From NCBI RefSeq assembly GCF_013408985.1, contig NZ_JACBZT010000001.1:4047197-4111196 (forward strand): a stretch of 64,000 bases of DNA, written 5' to 3'. The position numbers were made by a program, and so were the translations under genes. Source of the stretch: Petropleomorpha daqingensis (GTDB lineage: Bacteria; Actinomycetota; Actinomycetes; Mycobacteriales; Geodermatophilaceae). Every line of letters starts with the position of its first letter. Within the stretch, counting starts at the first letter, position 1. Below, one piece after another: positions 16,918-25,419 of the stretch. The notes below the pieces were generated by a model. The model did no database searches. It was not told the origin of the DNA and worked only from the letters and a program-made list of their open reading frames with translations.

Positions 16918-16976
16918 CGAACCGCCTTCCCCGCGGCTCGACCGGAACCGGCCCGAACCGCCTTCCCCGCGGCTCG
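16918..16976 (+). repeat. Direct repeat pair, 23 bases, 36-base period
   Basis: CGAACCGCCTTCCCCGCGGC plus TCG occurs at 16918-16940 and again, identical, at 16954-16976. The unit includes the short dyad CCCCGCGG, and the spacer is 13 bases. Confidence 0.85.
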
Positions 16977-17103
16977 GTCCTCGCACCCGGGACGGAAAGG
17001 CGTGGCGGACTCTCCCGTCCCCGCGGGGACCCACCTGACGCTCTTCCCCGGCGCCAGGCGGGCCCCGCGGGGGGCGGGCTCCCCCTCTCGTCACGGCAGG
17101 TCG

Positions 17104-17157
17104 CCCCATTCCGCCCCACGTCCTCCACTGCGCCCCACTTCCTCCACCACGCCCCAC
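17104..17157 (-). repeat. 19-bp tandem repeat with inverted GTGGG-type boxes
   Basis: On the plus strand, CCCCAC occurs at 17114, 17133 and 17152, CTCCAC at 17123 and 17142, and CCCCAT at 17104. Spacings alternate 9 and 10 bases. Read on the minus strand these are GTGGGG/GTGGAG boxes with nearly the same phasing as the array upstream of mraZ. Confidence 0.65.
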
Positions 17158-17242
17158 GCCGCTCCCCGCGCGCTTCCCACGGCCTCGGGCCGTCCTGCGT
17201 CACGATCGGGGGCAGACGTCTGAGTTCGAGAGGCGGTCGACG

Positions 17243-18220
17243 ATGAGCAGCACTGGTGGGGCACCGGTGCCGGTGCACGTGCCCGTGCTGCTCGACCGCG
17301 TCGCCGAACTGCTCCGCCCGGCGTGCGCGGCGGAGGGCGCCGTCCTGGTCGACGCCACGCTCGGCCTGGCCGGCCACTCCCTGGCGCTGCTCACCGCCCA
17401 CCCCGGCCTGCGGCTGGTCGGGCTGGACCGCGACCCCGACGCGCGCGCCGAGGCCACCCGGCGGCTCGAGGCGGCCGGCTTCGCCGACCGGGCCACCGTC
17501 GTCCCCGCCGTCTTCGACGAGCTGCCCGACGTCCTCGACCGGCTCGGCCTGGCCGAGGTGCAGGCGGTGCTGTTCGACCTGGGCGTCTCCTCGCTGCAGC
17601 TGGACACGAACGAGCGCGGCTTCAGCTACGCCGCCGACGCCCCGCTGGACATGCGGATGGACAAGGCCGGGCCGCTCACCGCCGCCGACGTCGTCAACAC
17701 CTACTCCGCCGCCGACCTGGCCCGGGTGCTGCGGGTCTACGGCGAGGAGCGCTTCGCCGCGCGGATCGCCGGGGCGATCGTGCGCGAGCGGGCCCGCGAG
17801 CCGTTCACCGGCACCGGCCGCCTGGCCGAGCTGGTCCGCTCCTCGATCCCGGCCGCCACCCGGCGCACCGGCGGCCACCCCGCGAAGCGGACCTTCCAGG
17901 CGTTGCGGATCGAGGTCAACGACGAGCTCGGCGCGCTGACCCGCGCCCTGCCCGCGGCGATCGACGCGCTCGCCGTCGGCGGCCGGATCGCGGTGATCAC
18001 CTTCCACTCGCTCGAGGACCGCATCGTCAAGCAGACCCTGGCCGCCGGCGCGACCGACTCCACCCCGCCCGAGCTGCCGGTGCCGCTGCCCGAGCACAGC
18101 CCGGTGCTGCGGCTGCTCACCCGCGGCGGGGAGGCCGCCTCCGACGCCGAGACGGCGGTGAACCCCCGTGCCGCCTCGGCCCGGGTCCGTGCCGCCGAGC
18201 GCATCCGGCGGGCCGCGTGA
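17243..18220 (+). CDS. rsmH: 16S rRNA (cytosine-1402-N4)-methyltransferase RsmH (MraW)
   Basis: A 325-residue methyltransferase that modifies C1402 of 16S rRNA. The family landmarks are HVPVLLDRV at the start, the SAM motif [11 protein letters not shown] near residue 37, [18 protein letters not shown] near 111-128, PLDMRMD, and [13 protein letters not shown] near 250. The length is normal. The ATG follows the long gap after mraZ. The stop overlaps the ftsL GTG by 4 bases, so translation couples into the division genes. Confidence 0.96.
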   Translation: MSSTGGAPVPVHVPVLLDRVAELLRPACAAEGAVLVDATLGLAGHSLALLTAHPGLRLVGLDRDPDARAEATRRLEAAGFADRATVVPAVFDELPDVLDRLGLAEVQAVLFDLGVSSLQLDTNERGFSYAADAPLDMRMDKAGPLTAADVVNTYSAADLARVLRVYGEERFAARIAGAIVRERAREPFTGTGRLAELVRSSIPAATRRTGGHPAKRTFQALRIEVNDELGALTRALPAAIDALAVGGRIAVITFHSLEDRIVKQTLAAGATDSTPPELPVPLPEHSPVLRLLTRGGEAASDAETAVNPRAASARVRAAERIRRAA

Positions 18221-18744
18221 CCACCCCAGCCCGCCGGACGACGACGCGGTCCACCACACCGCGCCCGCACCGCACCGGGGCGGTGCGCACCGGCACCCTG
18301 CGCAGCACCCCGATCCGCCCGCACCTGTGGGTCGTGCCGGACGGCGAGACGGGCCGCCGGCTGCGGTCGGGTCCGCGCCGGCGCGCGCCGTTCGTGCTGC
18401 TCGTCGTCGCCCTGCTGCTCGGCACCACGCTGGGCCTGCTGTTCCTCAACACCGCGATCGCCGTCGACTCGCTCAAGGCCACCCAGCTGCGCACCGAGAA
18501 CGCCCAGCGCGAGCAGGACATCCAGCGGCTGCAGCAGCGGGTCGTGAACGGCAGCACGCCGGAGCAGCTGGCCGGCGACGCCGCGAAGGCGGGGATGGTG
18601 CCGGCCGGGCCCCCGGCCTACCTGGTCATCCAGCCCGACGGCAGCTCCACCGTGCGCGGCACCGCCCAGCCCGCGCCGGAACCCGTCGCCCCGCCGCCCG
18701 CGTCGTCGTCCTCCCCGGCCGTCCCCGACCGGGCGGGGGACTGA
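18217..18744 (+). CDS. ftsL: Cell division protein FtsL-like
   Basis: A 175-residue bitopic membrane protein between rsmH and ftsI, the usual site of ftsL. A basic cytoplasmic N-terminus of about 60 residues precedes one membrane helix (about 61-80, [20 protein letters not shown]). An extracellular coiled coil follows (about 90-112, [20 protein letters not shown]), and then a Pro/Ala/Ser-rich tail of about 45 residues that is longer than in many FtsL. Sequence conservation is low, as always for this family, so position and topology carry the call. It starts with GTGA overlapping rsmH, and ftsI begins 3 bases after its stop. Confidence 0.85.
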   Translation: MTTPARRTTTRSTTPRPHRTGAVRTGTLRSTPIRPHLWVVPDGETGRRLRSGPRRRAPFVLLVVALLLGTTLGLLFLNTAIAVDSLKATQLRTENAQREQDIQRLQQRVVNGSTPEQLAGDAAKAGMVPAGPPAYLVIQPDGSSTVRGTAQPAPEPVAPPPASSSSPAVPDRAGD

Positions 18745-18747
18745 CCG

Positions 18748-20580
18748 GTGACGAACACCCTCGGGCCGGTCCGGCGCGGCCCGCAGCGCCCGGCCCCGCG
18801 CGCGGACAGCCCGTTCACCCCGCGGCGCCCGCCCGGCAGCCGGCGCTCCCGCGGCGGCCTCAGCCTGGCCCAGCGCGCGCTGCGCAACAAGGTGGGCCTG
18901 GTCGTCCTCGTCCTGCTCCTCACCACCGTCCTGGTCAAGCTGGTGTTCGTCCAGGGCGTCGACGGCGCGACCTACGCCAACGCCGCCCAGCAGGACCGGC
19001 TGCGCACGTACCCGATCGCTGCGCTGCGCGGGGCGATCGTCGACAGCTCGGGCCGGACCCTCGCCTACACCGTCGACGCCAACCGCGTGGTCGCCGACCC
19101 CACCGTGGTCAAGAACGCGCAGCGCACCGCGCAGAAGCTGGCCGCGCTGCTCGACGTCCCGGCCGCCGGCCTCGCCGACAAGCTGTCCGGCAGCGGCCGC
19201 TACGTCGTCCTCGCCCGGCACGTGTCGCCGCAGACCACCGACGCCATCCAGGCGCTCGGGCTGGCCGGCATCTCCTTCGAGGACGACCCGCAGCGGCTCT
19301 ACCCGGCCGGGGCGGTCGGTGGGCAGGTGGTCGGCTTCATCGGTGCGGACGGCGACGGGCTGGCCGGCGTCGAGCGGCGCTTCCAGGACCGGCTGGCCGG
19401 CACGAACGGCCAGCGGCGGGTCGAGGTGGGCAGCGGCGGCAACCCGATCCCGGCGGGCATCGACGAGTCCACACCCGCGGTCGACGGCAGCTCGGTGGCC
19501 CTCACCATCGACGAGGACCTGCAGTACGTCGTGGAGCAACGGCTGGCCCAGGCGTGCAGCGACGGCGCCACGACCCGGGCGTCCGCCGTGGTGCTGGACG
19601 TGCACACCGGCGAGGTCAAGGCCATGGCCTCCTGCCCCGGCTACGACCCGGGGCACTACAACGAGACCGATCCGAACCTGCTGGGCAACCCGGCCGTGTC
19701 CGACGTCTTCGAGCCCGGCTCGGTGATGAAGGCGGTGAGCCTCTCGGCGGTCCTCGAGGAGGGCGTGGCCACCCCGGACACGGTGCTGACCGTGCCCGGC
19801 CACATCCAGGCCGGGGACGTCGTGGTGCAGGACGCCCACGACCACGCACCCGTCCAGTGGACGGTCACCGGGATCATGGCCCACTCCAGCAACATCGGGA
19901 CGATCATGCTGACCCGCCAGGTGGGCGACGAGACGCTGGAGAAGTACCTGCGCGCGTTCGGCGTCGGCAGCCGGACGGGGATCGAGCTGCCCGCGGAGAG
20001 CCCGGGCATCCTCCAGAAGTCGTCGGACTGGACCGACAGCCGGGCGGCCAACGTGCCGATCGGCCAGGGCGTCTCGGTCACCACCCTGCAGCTGGCCTCG
20101 ATCTACCAGACCATCGCCAACGGGGGCGTGCGCATCCCGCCGCGGATCGTCCAGTCCGTCACCGCCGCCGACGGCCGGGTCACCCGCGAGGGGACGCCGG
20201 ACGGCACCCGCGTGATCAGCGAGCACACCGCGTCGCAGATGACCTACATGCTCGAGTCGGTGGTGAGCCGGCACGGCACCGCCCCGACCGCCGCGATCGA
20301 CGGCTTCCTCGTGGCGGGCAAGACCGGGACGGCGCAGCGGGCCAACCCCGACACCGGCAGCTACGCCGGGGGCGGCTACGTGACGACCTTCGCCGGGTTC
20401 GCGCCGGCCGACGACCCGCAGTACGTGATCGCGGTCAACCTGGAGCGCCCGACCAGCTCCGAGGAGGGCGGGGAGACCGCCGCGCCGGTGTTCCACGACA
20501 TCATGAGCTACGCGCTGACGGCCGGCGGCGTGGTGCCGTCGGGAGCCTCGCCGCCGGAGTTCAAGCTCGACGGTCCGTGA
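18748..20580 (+). CDS. ftsI: Septal peptidoglycan transpeptidase FtsI / PbpB (PBP3)
   Basis: A 610-residue class B penicillin-binding protein that cross-links septal peptidoglycan with FtsW. The N-terminus is basic, with one membrane helix (about residues 49-70, KVGLVVLVLLLTTVLVKLVF). The PBP dimerisation domain follows (RGAIVDSSGRTLA). The active-site motifs are S325-x-x-K328 in FEPGSVMKAVS, S380-S381-N382, and K525-T526-G527-T528 in VAGKTGTAQR. In other actinobacteria murE normally follows at once; here an HNH gene, an IS630 and a DUF6221 gene intervene. Confidence 0.96.
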   Translation: MTNTLGPVRRGPQRPAPRADSPFTPRRPPGSRRSRGGLSLAQRALRNKVGLVVLVLLLTTVLVKLVFVQGVDGATYANAAQQDRLRTYPIAALRGAIVDSSGRTLAYTVDANRVVADPTVVKNAQRTAQKLAALLDVPAAGLADKLSGSGRYVVLARHVSPQTTDAIQALGLAGISFEDDPQRLYPAGAVGGQVVGFIGADGDGLAGVERRFQDRLAGTNGQRRVEVGSGGNPIPAGIDESTPAVDGSSVALTIDEDLQYVVEQRLAQACSDGATTRASAVVLDVHTGEVKAMASCPGYDPGHYNETDPNLLGNPAVSDVFEPGSVMKAVSLSAVLEEGVATPDTVLTVPGHIQAGDVVVQDAHDHAPVQWTVTGIMAHSSNIGTIMLTRQVGDETLEKYLRAFGVGSRTGIELPAESPGILQKSSDWTDSRAANVPIGQGVSVTTLQLASIYQTIANGGVRIPPRIVQSVTAADGRVTREGTPDGTRVISEHTASQMTYMLESVVSRHGTAPTAAIDGFLVAGKTGTAQRANPDTGSYAGGGYVTTFAGFAPADDPQYVIAVNLERPTSSEEGGETAAPVFHDIMSYALTAGGVVPSGASPPEFKLDGP

Positions 20581-20637
20581 CCTGAGCCGATCCGCTGAGC
20601 TGCGAAAACTGTCGTACCCCCTCCGTAGTTTGCGGTC

Positions 20638-22044
20638 ATGACGACGACCGCCGATCACGAGCCTTCGTTCGTGATCGACGTCGTCTACGAGTCGCACCGG
20701 GCGGCTGCCGCGCGCCCACCCAAGGAGCGGACGGCGGCCTGGCTGCAGCTGATCCAGCGGCAGCGGTCGCGGGCGGCGGCCGAGGAGGCCGAATTCATCC
20801 TGCGGCTGGCCGAGCTGTGCCCGGACGAGGAGGATCCGCCGCCGGATCACCCCGGTGCGGCCAAGACCTATTGGATGTCGGCGCGGTCGGAGTTCCCCGG
20901 GGTGTCGGAGTTCTTCGTCGACGAGCTGGCCGCCGTCCTCGGGGTCGGCCGCGGCACCGCCGCGCACAAGGCGACCCGTGCGTTCACCTGGCGCGACAGC
21001 CTGCCGGCCACCTTCGCGGCGCTCAAGGGCGGGGAGCTAGAGGAGCGGCGGGCGCAGATCTTCGCCGACACCCTCGAGCACACCGCCTCGCGGCTTGCCT
21101 GGCGGGTTGAGCAGGTGGTGCTGCCCGAAGCGAGCAGGTTGGGGTTCGACGCGCTGAAGAAGCGCATCCTGGCCGTACTGCTCGAGCTGGACCCGGAGGA
21201 GGCCGATGAGCGGCGCGAGCTGGCCGCGAAAGCCTCCGACGTGTGGGTCGAGCCCGGCGCCGACGGGCGGGCCACCTTCAGCGCGGAGATGGACGCCGAA
21301 GAGGCCGCCGAGGGCAAGGAGTTCATCAGCACCCTCGCGGTGATGGCCAAGCAGGACGGCGATCCGCGGCCGATCGGGCAGATCCGCTGCGAGATCCACT
21401 CGCTGCTCATCCGGGGCGCCGCCCTTGATGCGGCCGGGGTGCGCACCAGCCTCACCATCACCGCGGCCCTCGAATCACTCGAAGGCACATCGGCCCAGCC
21501 GGGCGAGGTCAGCGGGCACGCGATCACCCCGGCCCAGCTGGCCGACCTGCTGCGTCGCGTCGGCGCACTCGGCGTGCACACCCCCGACGGTGGGCAGCTG
21601 ACCTTCGCGATCACCGACGCTGACGGCCGGATCATCGCCACCCTGGACCTGGAACAGCTGCAGCGGCGGGTCATGCGCGGCCAGGGCGCCGACCCGCCGC
21701 CCCCGACCGAGTCCTACACCCCCACCCGCAGCCAGCGGGCTCTCGTGAACACCCGCGACCGGGGCTGCCGCTATCCCTTCTGCCCCGAGCGGGCCGGCTG
21801 GGCCGACCACGACCACGTCGTCCCCCACGCCGAGGGCGGCCCGACCACCTGCACCAACCTGTGCTGCTTGTGCCGGCACCACCACCGGCTCAAGACCTTG
21901 GCCAAGGGCTGGCTGTTCCGCATGGAACCCGACGGCACCCTGCACGTCACCACCCCGTCCGGCATCACCCGGACCACCCAACCCTGGGCGATGCGCCGAC
22001 GACCACCCTCGCCGCCACCCGATCCCGACCCGCCGCCGTTCTAG
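20638..22044 (+). CDS. HNH endonuclease of the 13E12 repeat family (DUF222 + HNH)
   Basis: A 468-residue protein. An N-terminal DUF222 region (about residues 60-330) is followed by an HNH nuclease domain near 385-425. The nuclease domain shows CRYPFCPERAGWADHDHVV and then CTNLCCLCRHHHRLK, with paired cysteines and the DHDHVVPH core. The family is the mycobacterial REP13E12 type, multicopy and mobile in actinobacteria. It stands alone between ftsI and murE and looks acquired. The short upstream stretch GTCGTACCCCCTCCGTAG may belong to the element (low certainty). Its TAG stop contains the TA target of the IS630 insertion; the G is supplied by the IS, so the protein is intact. Confidence 0.9.
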   Translation: MTTTADHEPSFVIDVVYESHRAAAARPPKERTAAWLQLIQRQRSRAAAEEAEFILRLAELCPDEEDPPPDHPGAAKTYWMSARSEFPGVSEFFVDELAAVLGVGRGTAAHKATRAFTWRDSLPATFAALKGGELEERRAQIFADTLEHTASRLAWRVEQVVLPEASRLGFDALKKRILAVLLELDPEEADERRELAAKASDVWVEPGADGRATFSAEMDAEEAAEGKEFISTLAVMAKQDGDPRPIGQIRCEIHSLLIRGAALDAAGVRTSLTITAALESLEGTSAQPGEVSGHAITPAQLADLLRRVGALGVHTPDGGQLTFAITDADGRIIATLDLEQLQRRVMRGQGADPPPPTESYTPTRSQRALVNTRDRGCRYPFCPERAGWADHDHVVPHAEGGPTTCTNLCCLCRHHHRLKTLAKGWLFRMEPDGTLHVTTPSGITRTTQPWAMRRRPPSPPPDPDPPPF

Positions 22045-22069
22045 TGCCGCGGCTGCCTACCTTTGCCCG
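22044..22069 (+). repeat. IS630 left terminal inverted repeat
   Basis: 26 bases beginning GTGCCGCGGCTGCC. It pairs with 23291-23316 at 20 of 26 positions. The first base also completes the stop codon of the HNH gene. Confidence 0.82.
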
Positions 22070-22156
22070 GTAGCGGCGCTGGGTGGGGTGTCGGTCGATC
22101 TTGAACGCTGGAACGGTCGTCTCGTCTGATCCTGACTTCCCCGCAGGAGATGCGAG

Positions 22157-23308
22157 ATGACCCAGCAGGTGCAGGTTCGGCCGATCAGCACCGACGAGGG
22201 CAACCGACTGCTGCGCATCGTGCGCCGTGGCACCGGGTCGGTGGTGACCTGGCGCCGGGCGCAGATGGTGCTGCTGTCGGCCCAGCGGATGCCGGTGGCC
22301 AAGATCGCCGCGGTCACCTTCACCAGCCCGGACCGGGTCCGCGACGTGCTGCACAACTTCAACACCGACGGCTTCGACTCGCTGTATCCCCGCTATGCCG
22401 GCGGGCGGCCACCCCGGTTCGACCTCAAGCAGCGCAATGAGATCAAGAAGATCGCGCTGTCCCGCCCGGCCGATCACGAGCTGCCGTTTTCCACCTGGAG
22501 CCTGGCCAAGCTGGCGGACTTCCTGGTGGCCGAGGGGGTGGTCGACGACATCTCGCACGAGGGCCTGCGCGCCGTGCTCCGCGACGCGGACGTCAGCTTT
22601 CAAGCCGTGAAGACCTGGAAGAGCAGCACCGATCCGGACTTCGAGGCCGAGTCCAGCCGGGTGCTGCAGCTGTATTCCATCGCCGATGGCAGCGTCGAGC
22701 CGGGGCCCGGCGATCCGACGGTGATCTTCTGCTTCGACGAGTTCGGCCCGCTGAACCTGCAACCACGGCCGGGCAAGCACTGGGCACCGATCGCCGCCGG
22801 CCGGGGCGATCCGGCGGCGCCGCGGCGTCGCCGCCGGCGGGCGGTCTACTTCCGCACCCAAGGCGTGCGGCACCTGCTCGCAGCCCTGGATCCGCACCGC
22901 GACCGGCTCTACGGCCACGTCAAAACCCGGAAGGGCCGCACCCAGTTCCTGGCCTTCTGCCGGTATCTACGGGCCCTCTATCCGCCCGAGGTGCGGCTGG
23001 GCATCGTGCTGGACAACTACAGCCCGCACCTGTCCACCCGCAAAGACGACCGGGTGGGCCGCTGGGCACTCGAGAATAACGTCGAGTTCGCCTACGTGCC
23101 CTTCTACTGCTCCTGGCTCAACCGGATCGAGCCGCAGTTCACCGCGCTGCGCTACTTCACCCTCGATGGCACCGACCACCAGACCCACGCCGAGCAGGGC
23201 CGGATGATCCGTCGCTACATCGCCTGGCGAAACCAACACGCCACCGACCCCCGGCTGCGCAAGGTGATCAAGCGAGCCTCGACCATCAAGCGGGCGAAGG
23301 TTGCCTGA
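22157..23308 (+). CDS. IS630-family transposase
   Basis: A 383-residue transposase. The N-terminal helix-turn-helix (about residues 18-60, AQRMPVAKIAAVTFTSPDRV) and a Lys/Arg-rich linker precede the DDE catalytic core. The acidic residues are in FCFDEFGPLN near 196, GIVLDNYSPH near 282 and SWLNRIEPQF near 322, which fits the IS630 DDE arrangement. ATG 22157 has GCAGGAG at the expected distance. It is the only gene of the IS, and the reading frame is uninterrupted, so the element may be active. Confidence 0.92.
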   Translation: MTQQVQVRPISTDEGNRLLRIVRRGTGSVVTWRRAQMVLLSAQRMPVAKIAAVTFTSPDRVRDVLHNFNTDGFDSLYPRYAGGRPPRFDLKQRNEIKKIALSRPADHELPFSTWSLAKLADFLVAEGVVDDISHEGLRAVLRDADVSFQAVKTWKSSTDPDFEAESSRVLQLYSIADGSVEPGPGDPTVIFCFDEFGPLNLQPRPGKHWAPIAAGRGDPAAPRRRRRRAVYFRTQGVRHLLAALDPHRDRLYGHVKTRKGRTQFLAFCRYLRALYPPEVRLGIVLDNYSPHLSTRKDDRVGRWALENNVEFAYVPFYCSWLNRIEPQFTALRYFTLDGTDHQTHAEQGRMIRRYIAWRNQHATDPRLRKVIKRASTIKRAKVA

Positions 23309-23316
23309 TGCGGCAC
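23291..23316 (-). repeat. IS630 right terminal inverted repeat
   Basis: 26 bases ending GCGGCAC. It contains the transposase stop codon TGA at 23306-23308. Confidence 0.82.
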
Positions 23317-23337
23317 TAGATGCCGGCGAGCAGACAT

Positions 23338-23367
23338 GTCGGCTCGTCCCCATGTCGACGAGCCGAC
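23338..23367 (+). terminator. Hairpin following the IS, probably the original HNH-gene terminator
   Basis: GTCGGCTCGTC and GACGAGCCGAC form a perfect 11-bp stem with an 8-base loop. There is no U-tract. Without the IS it would lie about 18 bases after the HNH stop codon, a normal terminator position. Confidence 0.55.
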
Positions 23368-23406
23368 GCCCACGTCATCCCGCCGCGCGGGATGCGTCGT
23401 CAGGGC

Positions 23407-23787
23407 GTGACCAGAACAGACCAGCTCCCTCGACAGCCTCGCCTCCGAAGGGGCACGCGCAAGGCCACGGCAGGTCTCGACCTCGCCGAGTTCGTCCGGG
23501 CCCGCCTCGACGACGACGAGCGGACTGCCGAGCGGTGCTGCTACACCGACCAGCCGTGGATCGGTCTCGTCGACTTCCGCGGAGCGCACTACCTCGGCCT
23601 GTCCTGCGCCCGCGTCCGGGCCGACGTCCACGCCAAGCGGCAGATCGTGAGGCTGCACGCGGCCTGCGGGACCGGAACGGGCCGCTGCGACGAGGGCGGC
23701 CCCGAGGGGATCGGTTGCGCGACGCTCGCCTACCTCGCCGTGCCGTATGCCGCCCACCGGGACTACCGGCCGGAGTGGCGCCCCTGA
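23407..23787 (+). CDS. DUF6221 family protein, unknown function
   Basis: A 126-residue protein with the DUF6221 pattern: LDLAEFVRARLDDDERTAE, then AKRQIVRLHA near the middle, and PYAAHRDYRPEWRP at the C-terminus. The family is a frequent actinobacterial accessory protein, often near mobile or regulatory genes; no activity is known. GTG 23407 is the nearest plausible start upstream of the conserved part. An ATG at 23320, right after the IS, or one at 23392 are alternatives, so the N-terminus is uncertain. It lies between the IS and murE and extends the foreign block inside dcw. Confidence 0.72.
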   Translation: MTRTDQLPRQPRLRRGTRKATAGLDLAEFVRARLDDDERTAERCCYTDQPWIGLVDFRGAHYLGLSCARVRADVHAKRQIVRLHAACGTGTGRCDEGGPEGIGCATLAYLAVPYAAHRDYRPEWRP

Positions 23788-23877
23788 GCAGTCCGCCCGA
23801 GAGCTCCGCCGCAGGTGGGCGCGCGGACCTCCGCGGGTGCGCGGGTCCGAGCGGGTGCGCCGGTAGATTGGAGCCCC

Positions 23878-25419
23878 GTGATCCCGACCGCCCCCGGGTC
23901 GACGCCCCGACCTGCGGGGAACCGACCGCTGCCGCTCGCCGAGCTGGCCGACCTCATCGGCCGGCCCGTCGGCGGATCCGCGGACGGGACGGCGGTCCGC
24001 GGCGTCACGCTGGCCTCCACCGAGGTGCGGCCCGGCGACCTGTACGCCGCGCTGCCCGGCTCGAAGACCCACGGCGTGCGCTACCTGCCCGACGCGGTCG
24101 AGCGCGGCGCGGTCGCCGTCCTCACCGACCCGACGGGCCAGGAGCAGGTGCCCGCCGGCGGCCTGCCGGTGTGCGTCGTCGACGACCCGCGGGCCGTGCT
24201 CGGGGACGTCGCCGCCCGCGTCTACGGCGACCCGGGCAGCCGGCTGACCGTCGTCGGCATCACCGGCACCAACGGCAAGACGACGACGAGCTACCTGGTC
24301 GAGGCCGGGTTCGCCGCCGCCGGGCGCACCACCGGGCTCATCGGCACCGTGCAGACCCGCACCCGGGGCCGCGACGGCGTGCCGACCACCTGGCCCAGCG
24401 CGCGCACCACGCCCGAGGCCCCGGTGCTGCACGCGCTGCTGGCCACCATGGAGGAGGCCGGGGTCTCCGCCGTGGTCATGGAGGTCTCCAGCCACGCCCT
24501 CGCCCAGGGCCGGGTCGGCGGCCTGCGCTTCGCCGCCGCCGGGTTCACCAACCTCAGCCAGGACCACCTCGACTTCCACGGCACGCTGGAGGAGTACTTC
24601 CAGGCCAAGGCACTGCTCTTCGACGGCCGCGCCGCCGTCGAGGTCGTCGACGTCGACGACGCCCACGGCCGCCGGCTGGTGACGAACGGCACGGTCACCG
24701 TCTCGGGCACGGGCGCGGACGCCGACTGGCGCGCCACCGACGTCGCCCCGGCCGCCGACGGCGGATCGGCCTTCACCCTGCACGGCACCGGCGGGCGCAG
24801 CTGGCCGGCCCGGCTGCGGCTGCCCGGCGCGTTCAACGTCGCCAACGCCGTCCTGGCCGTCGCGCTGCTCGACGCGGTCGGCGTCCCGGTCGAGGCCGCC
24901 CTCGCGGGCATCGCCGAGACCGTCGTGCCCGGGCGCATGGAGCCGGTCGACGCCGGTCAGCCGTTCGTCGCCGTCGTCGACTACGCGCACACGCCCGACG
25001 CCGTCCGGACGGCGCTGGAGGCCCTGAGGAACGCCACGACCGGCCGGCTGATCACCGTCCTCGGCTGCGGCGGCGACCGCGATCCCGGAAAACGCGCCGC
25101 GATGGGGACCGCTGCGGCCCTCGGCAGCGATGTCCTGGTCGTGACCGACGACAACCCGCGCTCCGAGGACCCCGCCGCGATCCGTGCCGCCATGCTGGCC
25201 GGCGTCCCCGCGCACCACCGCGCCGAGGTGCTCGAGATCGGCGACCGCCGCGCCGCGATCACCGCCGCCGTCGGCCTGGCCCGCCCGGGCGACACCGTGC
25301 TGGTCGCCGGCAAGGGCCACGAGACCGGCCAGGAGGTGGCCGGGGTGGTCACCCACTTCGACGACCGCGAGGTGCTGCGCGAGGCGCTCGGCACGCTCGC
25401 TGCCGGGACGACGGCATGA
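23878..25419 (+). CDS. murE: UDP-MurNAc-L-Ala-D-Glu:meso-diaminopimelate ligase
   Basis: A 513-residue Mur ligase adding the third peptide residue of the peptidoglycan stem. The ATP loop is [12 protein letters not shown] (G130-T137). The substrate region shows MEVSSHALAQGRV and HLDFHGTLEEY, and the D425-N426-P427-R428 motif predicts meso-diaminopimelate as substrate. GTG 23878 gives a normal N-terminus; a longer frame to 23815 adds an uncharacteristic Ala/Gly stretch. The stop overlaps the murF ATG by 4 bases. It restarts the dcw cluster after the inserted block. Confidence 0.95.
   Translation: MIPTAPGSTPRPAGNRPLPLAELADLIGRPVGGSADGTAVRGVTLASTEVRPGDLYAALPGSKTHGVRYLPDAVERGAVAVLTDPTGQEQVPAGGLPVCVVDDPRAVLGDVAARVYGDPGSRLTVVGITGTNGKTTTSYLVEAGFAAAGRTTGLIGTVQTRTRGRDGVPTTWPSARTTPEAPVLHALLATMEEAGVSAVVMEVSSHALAQGRVGGLRFAAAGFTNLSQDHLDFHGTLEEYFQAKALLFDGRAAVEVVDVDDAHGRRLVTNGTVTVSGTGADADWRATDVAPAADGGSAFTLHGTGGRSWPARLRLPGAFNVANAVLAVALLDAVGVPVEAALAGIAETVVPGRMEPVDAGQPFVAVVDYAHTPDAVRTALEALRNATTGRLITVLGCGGDRDPGKRAAMGTAAALGSDVLVVTDDNPRSEDPAAIRAAMLAGVPAHHRAEVLEIGDRRAAITAAVGLARPGDTVLVAGKGHETGQEVAGVVTHFDDREVLREALGTLAAGTTA

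Larger units (their letters stand above)
16872..17242 (+). other. 371-base mraZ-rsmH intergenic region with two short tandem repeats
   Basis: No gene is supported here. The region holds a 23-base direct repeat (16918-16940 and 16954-16976) with a 36-base period. It also holds a 19-base tandem repeat (about 17104-17157) rich in CCCCAC and CTCCAC, the reverse complement of the GTGGG box. A weak RBS (GAGAGGCGG) precedes the rsmH ATG. The length is unusual between two genes normally close together; a processed or regulated leader for rsmH is possible (inference). Confidence 0.7.
22042..23318 (+). mobile_element. IS630-family insertion sequence with TA target duplication
   Basis: The element spans 22044-23316 (1273 bases) between duplicated TA dinucleotides at 22042-22043 and 23317-23318. 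The terminal inverted repeats are 26 bases (22044-22069 and 23291-23316), matching at 20 of 26, with outermost bases GTGCCGC. One transposase fills it and its stop codon lies inside the right repeat. TA targeting is characteristic of IS630/Tc1-mariner elements. The structure looks complete. Confidence 0.88.

Noticed and set aside
16909-17223. 104-codon frame between mraZ and rsmH
   Set aside because: Pro/Ser/Arg-rich, built from the two tandem repeats, with no RBS and no conserved pattern; the region is better read as regulatory.
23320-23406. DUF6221 gene starting directly at the IS border
   Set aside because: The ATG there has no RBS and the intervening codons cover a hairpin; a later start is more likely, although not proven.
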